Below, piece after piece: positions 25,403 to 34,023 of a stretch of DNA of 64,000 nucleotides. Every line of letters starts with the position of its first letter. Position 1 is the first letter of the stretch. This DNA is from JAHDFB01 sp965658745 (GTDB taxonomy: Bacteria > Bacteroidota > Bacteroidia > Chitinophagales > Saprospiraceae). Location: contig CBFHTK010000005.1 in NCBI GenBank assembly GCA_965658745.1, forward strand, positions 155,562 through 219,561, read 5' to 3'. The position numbers were made by a program, and so were the translations under genes. The notes beneath the pieces are model-generated. The model saw nothing but the letters and a program-made list of their open reading frames with translations, ran no database searches and was not told where the DNA came from.

Positions 25403-26259
25403 GATTAGCCAAGACGTATGCTTTACATTTTGCGCTTGAGCAGCTAAAAGAGATGTACAGCGAGCAGGTCAAAAAGGGAGACATGCGGAAAGTAGAATCA
25501 CTAGCAGCAGGATTAAAGTCAGTAGCTTCCTGGCATGCAAGTGATACCATCCAAGAATGCAGAGAGGCTTGCGGAGGTAAAGGTTATCTGAACGAAAATG
25601 CATTCGCAGATTTAAAAGCAGATACAGATATATTTACAACTTTCGAAGGGGATAATCATGTCTTACTGCAACTAGTTTCCAAAGGCCTACTGACAGATTT
25701 CAAAGAGCAGTTTCAAGATGGTGGGTTTTACTCTATTATTCGCCACTTAACCAACAGACTAAGTACAAATATCACAGAAGCAAATCCCTATACAATAAGA
25801 AATACCAATTCGGAACATCTGCTTAGTGAAGAATTTCATTTAACAGCTCTAGAATATCGTGAAAATTCACTCTTGTTTAGTCTTGCTAACCGCATGCGAG
25901 ATTTTATTAAACGAAGACTAAATCCCAACGAAACTTTCCAACTTATACAGAACCATATGGTCTCTCTCGCTATAGCGAGTATGGAATCATACATTGCAAA
26001 AGCATTTTACACTGCTGTTAATAAGATTGAGCATAATGAAGAACAAGCACTTTACAGGAGGCTAGCAAGATTATATTCTTTGGACACTATTTATAGTCAT
26101 AGAGGTTGGTTTTTGGAAAGCGACTACATCAGTGGAGGTAAATCAAAGGCTATTAGAAAGCAGATTAGTGCTCTAAATAAGAAGGTCAGACAAGATGCTC
26201 GATTGTATGTCAATGCTTTCCAGATACCCGATGATTTACTGAGAGCAAAAATTATCTAA
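25384..26259 (+). pseudogene. C-terminal fragment of an acyl-CoA oxidase/dehydrogenase
   Basis: The frame is open from 25369, and family-like sequence starts at about 25384 (RKRLFPRLAKTYALHFAL), before the first ATG at 25453. ECREACGGKGYL (25555-25590) and TFEGDNHVLLQLVSKGLL are hallmarks of the C-terminal half of large acyl-CoA oxidase-like proteins. Full-length members are roughly 700-780 residues. Here only about 290 remain, and the N-terminal substrate and FAD region is gone, replaced by a beta-barrel gene on the other strand. The 3' end appears intact to KII-stop. The fragment is either a deletion/inversion remnant or an assembly misjoin. Confidence 0.75.
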
Positions 26260-26342
26260 AAGATAAGATAACATACAATATACTTCTGCGAAATTAGAAT
26301 GCGCTGACGATTCATTATCTTTATAGCATTAAACCCTTAAGT

Positions 26343-28091
26343 ATGCTGTACCCTTGTCGCTCATTTTACCCCTTATTCATATTATTTATTGCATTTCTCA
26401 CTCTTGGGTCATGTAAGAACAATGAAACTACAAAAACGGAAACAAAGGAAATAGTTAGTTCCCTAAAAAATAGCCCAAAAGGCTTAAATCCAGTCATTAA
26501 CCTTTCAGGAGACGAAAATCATATCAATGGAATTTTACATTACCCTTTGGCAGATTACAATCCGGTTTCACTGCAATTTGAACCAATACTGATAAAAGCA
26601 GTTCCTATCCCAGAGGTCGTTGACGAAGGGCCATATGAAGGACAGATCAGATATGATATGGAGATCATTCCTGAAGCAAGCTGGGACAACGGTGACCCTA
26701 TAACTGGATATGATTACGCGTTCACGATTAAATCAATTCTCCACCCACAGTCTAATGCAATTCGCTACAGGGCATATCTTAGTAAAATTTCCGGTGTAGT
26801 TGTCGACAAGGATAATCCTAAGAAATTTGCAGTCTATCTCGATCAACGAAATATTGCTGATGTAGAACTGGTTTCAGGTATTCCTATATTACCAGCATAT
26901 CATTATGATCCAAGCTCAAGTTTGAAATCCGTAACAATTGCTGAATTAAAAGACGAAGCCTTATATGCAGAATTGGAAGCAACAAATCCTGAAGTTTCTG
27001 ATTTTGCCGAATCCTTCAATGCAGTAAAATATAGCAGAGACTCAATTGTTGGTTGCGGTAGATATCGACTCAAAGAATGGCTATCTGATCAATATATAAA
27101 GCTCGAACGTAAGGATGATCATTTTTTTGAAGGTAGCGACAACCCTATGAAACTAGGTGAACCACAAGAAATAATCTTTTTACTTTCGCCCGATCAAGCT
27201 TCTTCTCTTGCCCAACTGAAATCAGGGAATCTTGATATCTATGATCAGATTGATTATCAGCAGATGGCGGACTTGAAGGCTGACGAGAATTATCGCGAGC
27301 GATTTGATTTCAAGAGTGTGAGTATTCCAAGAGCATACTATCTTTCCATCAATTCGCGAAAGCCTGAGCTGCAAGACAAAGAAGTAAGACAAGCTCTAGG
27401 ATATCTGATGGATGTTGATACACTTATTTCATCTTATGAAAATGGTTATGGCAAAAGAATTAGTAGCCCTTTTCTTTCTGTTGGAGACAAAAGTGAGGTC
27501 ACTCCTCCGACATATGATCTCGAAAAAGCAATTCAACTTCTAGAAAAAGCTGGGTGGAAGGACAGTAACGGAAATCAAATCCGAGACAAATCAATTGACG
27601 GTCAATTAGTTGAATTGGATATTCAGTTTATGTCAACAAGTTCACAACTTGGTCAATTAGTTGCAAATATTTTCAAGCAACTCTGTAAACCTGCTGGTGT
27701 GAACATTGACATTCAAACTGTTGATCAAACTACACTGAGGAAACAACTAAATAACCTTGAATTTGAAATGACAACAGCTGCTGCAAGCCAATCTTTGGCT
27801 CCTTACGATCCGTATGCATTATTGCACACTGATAATTCCGATCCGGGAGAAGCCAATGTTTTCAATTTTGGAAATAGCAAGAGTGACTCTCTGATCGAAT
27901 TGATTCGTACCACAACAGAAGTGCAAAAAAGAGATAAAGCATATATTGAGTTAGAGAAAATCCTGAATGATGAAATGCCAATTATCTTCCTTTATTCTCC
28001 GATTGTTCACATTGTCCACAAAAAAGAAGTAAATGGTATTACTTCAATCAAAAAACCAGGATTTGTTATACAGAGTTTCAAGCGAGATTAA
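26343..28091 (+). CDS. Family 5 extracellular solute-binding lipoprotein (peptide transporter type)
   Basis: 582 residues. A lipoprotein signal ends LTLGSCKNN (Cys about 24). The rest matches OppA/DppA-like binding proteins: EPILIKAVPIPE, ASWDNGDPITGYDYAFTIKSIL, VGCGRYRLKEW, KEVRQALGYLMDVDTLIS, and QLLEKAGWKDSNGNQIRDK. Such proteins capture peptides or other small ligands for an ABC importer. No permease or ATPase gene lies nearby, so it is an orphan receptor within this window. It is monocistronic and converges with the cytochrome gene. Confidence 0.85.
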   Translation: MLYPCRSFYPLFILFIAFLTLGSCKNNETTKTETKEIVSSLKNSPKGLNPVINLSGDENHINGILHYPLADYNPVSLQFEPILIKAVPIPEVVDEGPYEGQIRYDMEIIPEASWDNGDPITGYDYAFTIKSILHPQSNAIRYRAYLSKISGVVVDKDNPKKFAVYLDQRNIADVELVSGIPILPAYHYDPSSSLKSVTIAELKDEALYAELEATNPEVSDFAESFNAVKYSRDSIVGCGRYRLKEWLSDQYIKLERKDDHFFEGSDNPMKLGEPQEIIFLLSPDQASSLAQLKSGNLDIYDQIDYQQMADLKADENYRERFDFKSVSIPRAYYLSINSRKPELQDKEVRQALGYLMDVDTLISSYENGYGKRISSPFLSVGDKSEVTPPTYDLEKAIQLLEKAGWKDSNGNQIRDKSIDGQLVELDIQFMSTSSQLGQLVANIFKQLCKPAGVNIDIQTVDQTTLRKQLNNLEFEMTTAAASQSLAPYDPYALLHTDNSDPGEANVFNFGNSKSDSLIELIRTTTEVQKRDKAYIELEKILNDEMPIIFLYSPIVHIVHKKEVNGITSIKKPGFVIQSFKRD

Positions 28092-28128
28092 AAACTAAGA
28101 TGTTAGATAGTGCATTTGCGAAAGTCAA

Positions 28129-29148
28129 CTATTTATCAGCTTGTTCCAAAACATAAGCTCTTAGATCTTCTAGTTGCTGATCTGACATTTTCTCTTCGGT
28201 GTATTGCGGCATGTAAGCTCTTTTCCCAAACTTAGGCTTTGTTCCATATCTTGACACATGATACATCGAACGCTCGTCGTAGTATTTCATTCGATTGGCT
28301 AATTGCTTAAATGTCAAAGACTCATTATCTAGTCTGTAATGTGAATACTCATTTTTTGCATGGCAATGCAGGCAACCATCTTCATAAATGATTTTCCCAT
28401 TGACAGGATTACCTTCAATATCAGGCATTCCTTCTTTGTAGTTGGAAGGAGGTGTCCCAAAAGTAGCAGGAGCATGATCCAAATACTTTGATTTTATAAC
28501 TGATATAGCAGCAGCTCGATCTTTTCCGTCAGAGAGTGCATTATCAACCAAGTCAAGTTCTTGCTCTGTCCATTGCAGATCATTCATCGTCAACCCTATG
28601 GTCCACATATACATCAAAATGGATTCTATTTCCCAGTCTTTAAGGGCTCTACCTTGGGAGCATTCAACCGCGCAAAGCTGAATCGCTTCCCTGATGTTAT
28701 TGCGAGCTTTATCAACTAGGTCGCCATATTTTTTCTCATAGTCTCCATTGTAGAATTTGGTTCGATTTACAATTCCAAACAGTGGTGAACCTTGTACAAA
28801 AGGTAATCCTTTCTCATGTGTAAAAGCTAAACGTTCTTCAGGGTCTTCGATATTAAGATATGCACTTTCTCTTTCTACGTTATGACAAGAAGTACAAACA
28901 AAGTGCCTAGACTGTCGCATCGTATTTCCACCACTTAGATTTTGGCTTTTGCCAAATTTTACGAGGGACTCTCCGATCTCAGCTGAGGCTCCTGGAAGTA
29001 ATTTATTAGGCAAATTCGGTGAAGGAGCATCTCCCAACGCATCAAGTACTTCCTGAACGGTTTCTTCTCCAGTGATCTTGGTCACTTCCTTTTGGACTCC
29101 GATCCAAAACCCATACAATAACCCAACTGCTATGATTATATATTTCAT
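28129..29148 (-). CDS. Exported di-haem cytochrome c
   Basis: 339 residues with an N-terminal hydrophobic export segment (about 1-20) and two haem-c motifs: CTSCH (about 80-84) and CLHCH (about 258-262). The first half also has IQLCAVECSQGRALKDWEIESILMYMWTIGL, with two further cysteines that are not haem motifs. The second half is a standard class I cytochrome c domain ending YMPQYTEEKMSDQQLEDLRAYVLEQ. It is a periplasmic electron carrier of unknown partner, distantly like thiosulphate-oxidising SoxA/TsdA cytochromes, though I cannot confirm that. It is the last gene of a three-gene operon. Confidence 0.8.
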   Translation of the reverse strand: MKYIIIAVGLLYGFWIGVQKEVTKITGEETVQEVLDALGDAPSPNLPNKLLPGASAEIGESLVKFGKSQNLSGGNTMRQSRHFVCTSCHNVERESAYLNIEDPEERLAFTHEKGLPFVQGSPLFGIVNRTKFYNGDYEKKYGDLVDKARNNIREAIQLCAVECSQGRALKDWEIESILMYMWTIGLTMNDLQWTEQELDLVDNALSDGKDRAAAISVIKSKYLDHAPATFGTPPSNYKEGMPDIEGNPVNGKIIYEDGCLHCHAKNEYSHYRLDNESLTFKQLANRMKYYDERSMYHVSRYGTKPKFGKRAYMPQYTEEKMSDQQLEDLRAYVLEQADK

Positions 29149-29182
29149 ACTATCTCATCACTTTTTAAGCTCAATATTCTAC

Positions 29183-30058
29183 TTATCGATGGACGGTAAA
29201 TTGACGTCCTATTGTGAAACCCAGACGAAACTCTCCATCTTGCCAATTTGAACTTGTATTTGGAATGTAGTCTGTTTCAGTTAGGCCACGAGCATTAGTC
29301 AAATTAATCTGAAATACATGTCCTCCTCCAGTTTCAAATTCAAAACCAATACCAAGCGGGAATTGATACTGCAAAGGCAACTCCCGATCTGAGACAAGTA
29401 CTGGAAATGCCCCATCAAATATCAAGGCTGTTGCCTTTGTTAATTGAATCCTACCTGCAAGTCCTATACTTGGAATATCATTTTGGTCGTAAGTATAGAC
29501 AAGATCCCGATACGTATAATTCAAGCTCGCTTGTAGAGATAGTCTTTGATTGAATCGTCTAGCAAACATAATCTGAACATGGTAAGCAAAGCGATTGGAA
29601 AAATTGGGAAAAGAAGACAATGCATTAGCGTTTGTTGACTTCGGCATCGTAGAAATCGTTGAATTCGCTACAAAAGTTATTGACAGGGGGTTGTTTCCTT
29701 GCACTTGTTGCCTCATCAATCTCGCCTTAAAATAACCGTTGACCAATTGTCTAAGTTCACCAGCACCTTTTGCTCGCATTATACCGAAATTAATATGATC
29801 ATTAAGACCATAATCAAATCCAATACCTATATCCGCCGCATTTTCAAGTCCATAGAAACTCTGCCACCCTCCGCTAGTACCTAACAAGTCACCAAATCTG
29901 TGATACGTTCGAAAATCCATCTTGCCCTTCTTCAGCATTTCTACTGATTGAGAGTTGATGACTCTTCTGTCGTTGAATGCATCTTTTTGGAATTCTTGCG
30001 CGTACAAATTTTGAAAAATCGCTAACAGCAAGAATGTTACAAATATTTGCTTTGTCAT
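29183..30058 (-). CDS. DUF5777-type outer-membrane beta-barrel protein
   Basis: 291 residues: signal peptide (about 1-20, ending NLYAQ), then many amphipathic strands such as VINSQSVEMLKKGKMDFRTYHRFGDL, DIGIGFDYGLNDHINFGIMRA, AYHVQIMFARRFNQRLSLQASLNYTYRDLVY and FELRLGF-like closing strands. The opening pattern matches DUF5777, a Bacteroidota barrel family that often sits next to cytochrome-like genes. It lies three bases after the small haem-like lipoprotein gene and 34 bases before the di-haem cytochrome gene. It may form an outer-membrane pore or docking site for the electron-transfer partners. Confidence 0.78.
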   Translation of the reverse strand: MTKQIFVTFLLLAIFQNLYAQEFQKDAFNDRRVINSQSVEMLKKGKMDFRTYHRFGDLLGTSGGWQSFYGLENAADIGIGFDYGLNDHINFGIMRAKGAGELRQLVNGYFKARLMRQQVQGNNPLSITFVANSTISTMPKSTNANALSSFPNFSNRFAYHVQIMFARRFNQRLSLQASLNYTYRDLVYTYDQNDIPSIGLAGRIQLTKATALIFDGAFPVLVSDRELPLQYQFPLGIGFEFETGGGHVFQINLTNARGLTETDYIPNTSSNWQDGEFRLGFTIGRQFTVHR

Positions 30059-30061
30059 ATG

Positions 30062-30421
30062 TTATTCTTTGTAATCATTTTGTACCCAACAATTAATTAT
30101 CTCTAGTTCTTCTTCGGTCAGAGACTTCGGTCGATCTGCAGGAGCATAGTTTGGTGGCATATTCATGATTTCTAGTGTTCTTCGTCTAAATTCATCACCC
30201 TCCTTAAAAACTTCAAGGCCTGCATAGCTACTAAAGTCACCAGGTGCGGCGCCGTTAATATGACACCCTGCATAGGCACAGCTATTGTCAATAATTGACT
30301 TGACATCCGCGGTATATGTTACTTCTGTTTCGCAATCCTCAGGCGGATCAAGTCGATCACGGTTGCAAGAACTGACTAGAAGACAAACCAAGGGAAACAG
30401 GAAAATGAAAGATTTTTTCAT
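30062..30421 (-). CDS. Small lipoprotein with CxxxCH haem-like motif
   Basis: 119 residues: lipoprotein signal ending LLVSSC (Cys about 19), then a short cytochrome-c-like domain. The motif CAYAGCH has three residues between the cysteines instead of the usual two. MNMPPNYAP supplies a possible methionine ligand and LTEEELEIINCWVQND is the typical closing helix. Variant CxxxCH sites are known to bind haem in some proteins. It heads the operon with the DUF5777 barrel and the di-haem cytochrome, so it is probably an electron carrier on the outer membrane. Confidence 0.75.
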   Translation of the reverse strand: MKKSFIFLFPLVCLLVSSCNRDRLDPPEDCETEVTYTADVKSIIDNSCAYAGCHINGAAPGDFSSYAGLEVFKEGDEFRRRTLEIMNMPPNYAPADRPKSLTEEELEIINCWVQNDYKE

Positions 30422-30576
30422 ATTAAGCTAAATTTCTTACGTGCTGAACGTAGGCATCAGCCTATAAACATACACTTATTTTAAAAAACAGTAAACGAAT
30501 TGCCCTAACTTAGTGTTCAAAGATTTTTAGTATCTACATAAATTGTTCATATAATTTTAAATATAAAACTTAAGAT

Positions 30577-30996
30577 ATGTATCCTATTGAATTAACTAAA
30601 CCGATGTCACAAGAATTGACAGATTTCGGATTCAATGCACTTGAATCTTCAGAGGATGTTACAACTAAGCTTTCTGATCAATCAGGAACTTCCCTGCTTG
30701 TAATTAATTCCGTCTGTGGTTGTGCTGCAGCTAACGCAAGACCAGGAGTAAAAGCCAGTTTGCAGGCTAGTGAGATAAAACCAGACAACTTATACACAGT
30801 TTTTGCTGGAGTAGACAAAGAAGCTACTCAAAAAGCTAGAGAATTTCTTTTGCCTTATCCACCGTCATCTCCATCGATTGCACTATTTAAAGATGGAAAA
30901 CTTGTACATATGGTTGAAAGACATCACATAGAAGGTCGTCCGGCACAGTTGATTTCGAATCATCTTCAGGAAGTATATCAACACTTTTGCAAATAA
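30577..30996 (+). CDS. Bacilliredoxin, BrxA/BrxB family
   Basis: 139 residues of the YphP/YqiW (DUF1094) family. The CGC active-site motif lies in VINSVCGCAAANARPGV (about 47-63), and KDGKLVHMVERHHIEGR is the conserved C-terminal block. These thioredoxin-like proteins remove bacillithiol from oxidised protein cysteines, which suggests that the cell makes bacillithiol or a similar thiol. It is monocistronic and is followed by a strong terminator at 31047. Confidence 0.9.
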   Translation: MYPIELTKPMSQELTDFGFNALESSEDVTTKLSDQSGTSLLVINSVCGCAAANARPGVKASLQASEIKPDNLYTVFAGVDKEATQKAREFLLPYPPSSPSIALFKDGKLVHMVERHHIEGRPAQLISNHLQEVYQHFCK

Positions 30997-31046
30997 ACCA
31001 ACTAGAGTTTAGGCGTTGGAGGTTAAGCCTCAAAAAGATATACGAT

Positions 31047-31085
31047 AAAAAAAGACGTTTGGATTTATTTCCAAACGTCTTTTTT
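31047..31085. terminator. Strong bidirectional intrinsic terminator
   Basis: Perfect arms around GACGTTTGG (31054-31062) and CCAAACGTC (31071-31079) with A and T tails on both sides and an eight-base loop. It ends the bacilliredoxin transcript and would also work for minus-strand transcripts coming from the small gene at 31288. Confidence 0.85.
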
Positions 31086-31214
31086 GTCTTAATTGGAGTT
31101 TGCTTAGTTATCTATGTAATATATTTAGTAAAAGATAATAATACTGGATCTTCAAACTAACTAGTTAGGTTCCAGCGTGATTATTGATATTTTAGAGAAT
31201 CTACTAGAAATGTA

Positions 31215-31247
31215 AAAAGAGGCTTCTCATACGAAAAAACCTCTTTT
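31215..31247 (-). terminator. Intrinsic terminator of the 59-residue gene
   Basis: AAAAGAGG (31215-31222) pairs with CCTCTTTT (31240-31247) across a 17-base loop. Read on the minus strand the stem is followed by Ts. It begins about 40 bases after the stop of the small gene. Confidence 0.6.
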
Positions 31248-31287
31248 AAACTTATTCAAAACAAAACGTACTTAAACTTAACTTGAA

Positions 31288-31467
31288 TTACTTATGAAGA
31301 ATAGTAATTCCCTTTACTGACTTATTTCTTGCTTTCCTAGGATTGAACCCAGCAGATCTATGCTCACTCAAAGTTACCTCTTGCAACCATTGTCTTCTAG
31401 CAGAAGGTGATTGACTAACTTTTTTAGCACTTACTCTATATATGGAGCTTAATACACTTTTCAACAT
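31288..31467 (-). CDS. Small basic protein, 59 aa, unrecognised
   Basis: An ATG at 31467 opens a 59-codon frame ending TAA at 31288. The product starts MLKSVLSSIYRVSAKK and ends KSVKGITILHK; the middle includes ARRQWLQEVTLSEHRSAGF. It is strongly basic, with no signal peptide or membrane segment, so it could bind nucleic acid or ribosomes. The case for a real gene is its complete transcription unit: a TTG-N18-TATATTTG promoter upstream (31513-31541) and its own terminator downstream, inside an otherwise gene-free 780-base gap. An AAGGA stretch lies one base before the ATG, too close for a standard ribosome site. I do not recognise a family. Confidence 0.6.
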   Translation of the reverse strand: MLKSVLSSIYRVSAKKVSQSPSARRQWLQEVTLSEHRSAGFNPRKARNKSVKGITILHK

Positions 31468-31512
31468 GTCCTTAGAATATTAATTATAAAGTAATTTTTT
31501 TCAAATCGGTCG

Positions 31513-31541
31513 CAAATATACACTCTTTTTACAATTCTCAA
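31513..31541 (-). promoter_or_regulatory. Promoter of the 59-residue gene
   Basis: The minus strand has TTG (31539-31541), 18 bases, then TATATTTG (31513-31520). This is a good match to both elements of the Bacteroidota housekeeping promoter. The ATG lies 45 bases downstream. Confidence 0.55.
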
Positions 31542-31776
31542 CAGTCTTAGCAAAATTTTATTTCTACTATAGCTAAAAATTGCGTGATTATTGTTTTAAT
31601 ATTTTGTAAATCATATAATTTCAATATAAATATTGGTTCAATGTAATTCGCACAATTTTCTTTTTCCTCAAAAAGCTGAATTAACTCCAAAGATTTTTAA
31701 AAAAAAATCCATTAAGTATTAACGCTAAAGAACTAGCACTGACCCAAAGAATTCTGGAGGAGATTAAACCTGCAGG
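31542..31776. other. AT-rich gap between the small gene and the glycosyltransferase
   Basis: Very AT-rich, with homopolymer runs (for example near 31697). I see no gene, RNA, repeat or terminator. Confidence 0.35.
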
Positions 31777-32880
31777 TTAAACAAATCGCTGATAAGTAGA
31801 ATGAAGTCTATCAGCTGTCGCCTTGGCACTAAACTGCTTCAGATGTCTATCCATATTAAGTTGAAACTGATTCTTAATCTGAGTATCTACGATGAAAAGT
31901 TCCAATGCATGAACTAACTCATTAACATTGCTAGGATCGATTTGAACTCCACAATCTCCAGCCGCTTCTGGTAGAGCGGATACATTGGAAACAATGACTG
32001 GAGTCCGACTGAAAAGAGACTCAATAATAGGTATTCCGAAGCCCTCATAGAAAGATGTCAAAACTGTGCATACCGCTCCGTGATAGATCTGTTTAAGCGA
32101 TTGATTGTCAACCGATCCGAGAAAAACCACATCGTTAGAAATCCCAAGACTTTCAATTTGTGCCATTAATGACTTCATAAAACTTTTGGTACCCCCACCC
32201 ACAACCACAACGGGTATCCTAATTTTCTTGGGAATCTTGGCAATCGCTCTCAGAAGTTGTTGGATATTCTTTCGTTTATTGAGCGTACCGACATAAAGAA
32301 AATACTTTGATGGAAGATCATAGATATCCGAAGTGCTTGAAGTTTCATTATTTTGGAAAAGTGAAGCACAAGATTGATAAACCACAGATATCTTTTCTTC
32401 TTTTATATTGAGATAATTTATCAAGTCTGCTTTTGTTGCTTCCGAGATTGCAATTATGTGATCAGCGTTGTCACATGAAAAAACGGTTTTCCTCTTATAT
32501 AGCCATCTATCGATTTTTGAAAAATCGTGCGGATACTTTAAGAAAAAGAGATCGTGGATCGTAACAATTTTTGTCGCTTTGATTTTGGACGCAGAAAAAG
32601 GTATTTCATTGCTAAGGCCATGATATATATCAGGTCGTAATTCGTTTATGTCCTTCGAAATTGAATAAGACCTCCATAATGCTTTTGGTGTCAATCCCGG
32701 CTGCACTATTTCATAGCTTTTGAACTCCGAATAGTATCGGCTATTGGCTGTTTCCGTCGCAAACAATGTCACTTTTTCTTCATGGTAATTCTCCTTGAAG
32801 TTAGAAACTAGCGTTCTGCTATAGTTACCTAAGCCAGTGTGATTGTTGAAAAGTCTTTTCGCATCAAAAGCTATGTGCAT
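31777..32880 (-). CDS. Glycosyltransferase family 4 protein (GT-B fold)
   Basis: 367 residues, cytoplasmic or membrane-associated. The N-terminal half has the acceptor-side loop DAKRLFNNHTGLGNYSRTLV (about 5-24). The C-terminal half has the donor-binding domain with YFLYVGTLNKRKNIQQLLRAI, VFLGSVDNQSLKQIYHGAVCTVLTSFYEGFGIPIIES and ALPEAAGDCG. FYEGFGIPIIE is the E-x7-E region of GT4 enzymes. It transfers a sugar from a nucleotide donor, probably to lipopolysaccharide, capsule or another glycan. It has its own -7 box and no neighbouring glycan genes on the same transcript. Confidence 0.9.
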   Translation of the reverse strand: MHIAFDAKRLFNNHTGLGNYSRTLVSNFKENYHEEKVTLFATETANSRYYSEFKSYEIVQPGLTPKALWRSYSISKDINELRPDIYHGLSNEIPFSASKIKATKIVTIHDLFFLKYPHDFSKIDRWLYKRKTVFSCDNADHIIAISEATKADLINYLNIKEEKISVVYQSCASLFQNNETSSTSDIYDLPSKYFLYVGTLNKRKNIQQLLRAIAKIPKKIRIPVVVVGGGTKSFMKSLMAQIESLGISNDVVFLGSVDNQSLKQIYHGAVCTVLTSFYEGFGIPIIESLFSRTPVIVSNVSALPEAAGDCGVQIDPSNVNELVHALELFIVDTQIKNQFQLNMDRHLKQFSAKATADRLHSTYQRFV

Positions 32881-32896
32881 TGGTCGATTTGAGTGA

Positions 32897-32904
32897 CAAA
32901 ACTA
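32897..32904 (-). promoter_or_regulatory. Putative -7 promoter box of the glycosyltransferase
   Basis: The minus strand reads TAGTTTTG, an exact TAnnTTTG match, 16 bases before the ATG at 32880. Confidence 0.4.
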
Positions 32905-33048
32905 AGATTTATAAGACTTAGACCGATAATTGGCGGGTATTTTTCCAGGTATCTCACTTTTACTATCATCTTTTTGAAAACGTTACTAACAATGAACAAT
33001 AGGCTTACACCCAAAAATCTGTAAAGGAGATTGTTCTTTTAGAATACC

Positions 33049-34023
33049 CTATGAAGCAGCTTGTTCATTGAGTAGTCTTTGGATACTTTCTTTGAATGGC
33101 GTATAACTATCACCTAATAATTCGATAGACTTGGAGTTGTCAAATTGAAAGCTCTTTGACGTCGTTTCAATCATCGTTTTACTGACTGGAAAACTTCTTC
33201 CAAAAAGACGAAAAAACAAAGCTGCGATAGGTTGAATATACATGAGCAAAGTTGGGCTAAAGGTTTTTACATCGACTGCAGCTCCATTCGCTTCATGTAC
33301 TGTCTCATAAAGTTCTTGGTATGACCGGTTATATCCATTGAGAATCACTTTTTCTCCAGACTTCCAATTCTGTATCGCCTTTTGGACATAAGTCCCAACA
33401 TCTACTACATCAACAAAGCCGTTGGCCCCTTGAGGAGCTATACTTGGAAATCGCTTAATCTGTTTCCAAATGGCAGCTGAGGAACCTCCTCTTTCCGCAT
33501 TTCCTAAAACGATACTTGGCAGGAATATCATAGCATCAAGTCCTTCCGCTATACCGCGAAACACTTCCATCTCAGCTAAGAATTTTGAATGTGCATATTT
33601 TGAATGAGAAAGGTTATCATTCCAAAAAACATCTTCACCTATCGGCGAATCGCCGTCTTTTCTACCAAGGGTACTGATACTGCTTATATGAATAAGCTTA
33701 GTGTCGGTCCCTATCAAGGCGTTTACGATAGTTCTAGTCCCCTCGACATTTGTTTGGTACATCAAGTCAACATCCTTATCCTTAAAACTTACAATAGCTG
33801 CTGTATGGATAACAAAATCCATACCCGAAACAAAATCCTCGGCAACACCTATGTCAAGTAAATTCCCCTTATGCCAATTAATAGGCTTCTTCTTTAAAAT
33901 CGTTGGTATGAAACCCGATGTATGTAGACAATGAAGTTCAAAATGATCACTTAAGATTTCGGCAATATGTGAACCGATAAGACCGGAAGCACCAGTAATT
34001 CCTATTTTTAGTTTATGCTCCAT
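33049..34023 (-). CDS. NAD(P)-dependent epimerase/dehydratase-like protein (extended SDR)
   Basis: 324 residues. The Rossmann motif GITGASGLIGSH (about 8-19) and DFVIHTAAIVSF bind NAD(P). The catalytic tyrosine and lysine lie in YAHSKFLAE (about 142-150), preceded by ISSIST. The C-terminal substrate region resembles dihydroflavonol reductase-like SDRs more than nucleotide-sugar epimerases, so the substrate is unknown. Its start overlaps the end of anmK by 11 bases, so the two are translated together. Confidence 0.85.
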   Translation of the reverse strand: MEHKLKIGITGASGLIGSHIAEILSDHFELHCLHTSGFIPTILKKKPINWHKGNLLDIGVAEDFVSGMDFVIHTAAIVSFKDKDVDLMYQTNVEGTRTIVNALIGTDTKLIHISSISTLGRKDGDSPIGEDVFWNDNLSHSKYAHSKFLAEMEVFRGIAEGLDAMIFLPSIVLGNAERGGSSAAIWKQIKRFPSIAPQGANGFVDVVDVGTYVQKAIQNWKSGEKVILNGYNRSYQELYETVHEANGAAVDVKTFSPTLLMYIQPIAALFFRLFGRSFPVSKTMIETTSKSFQFDNSKSIELLGDSYTPFKESIQRLLNEQAAS

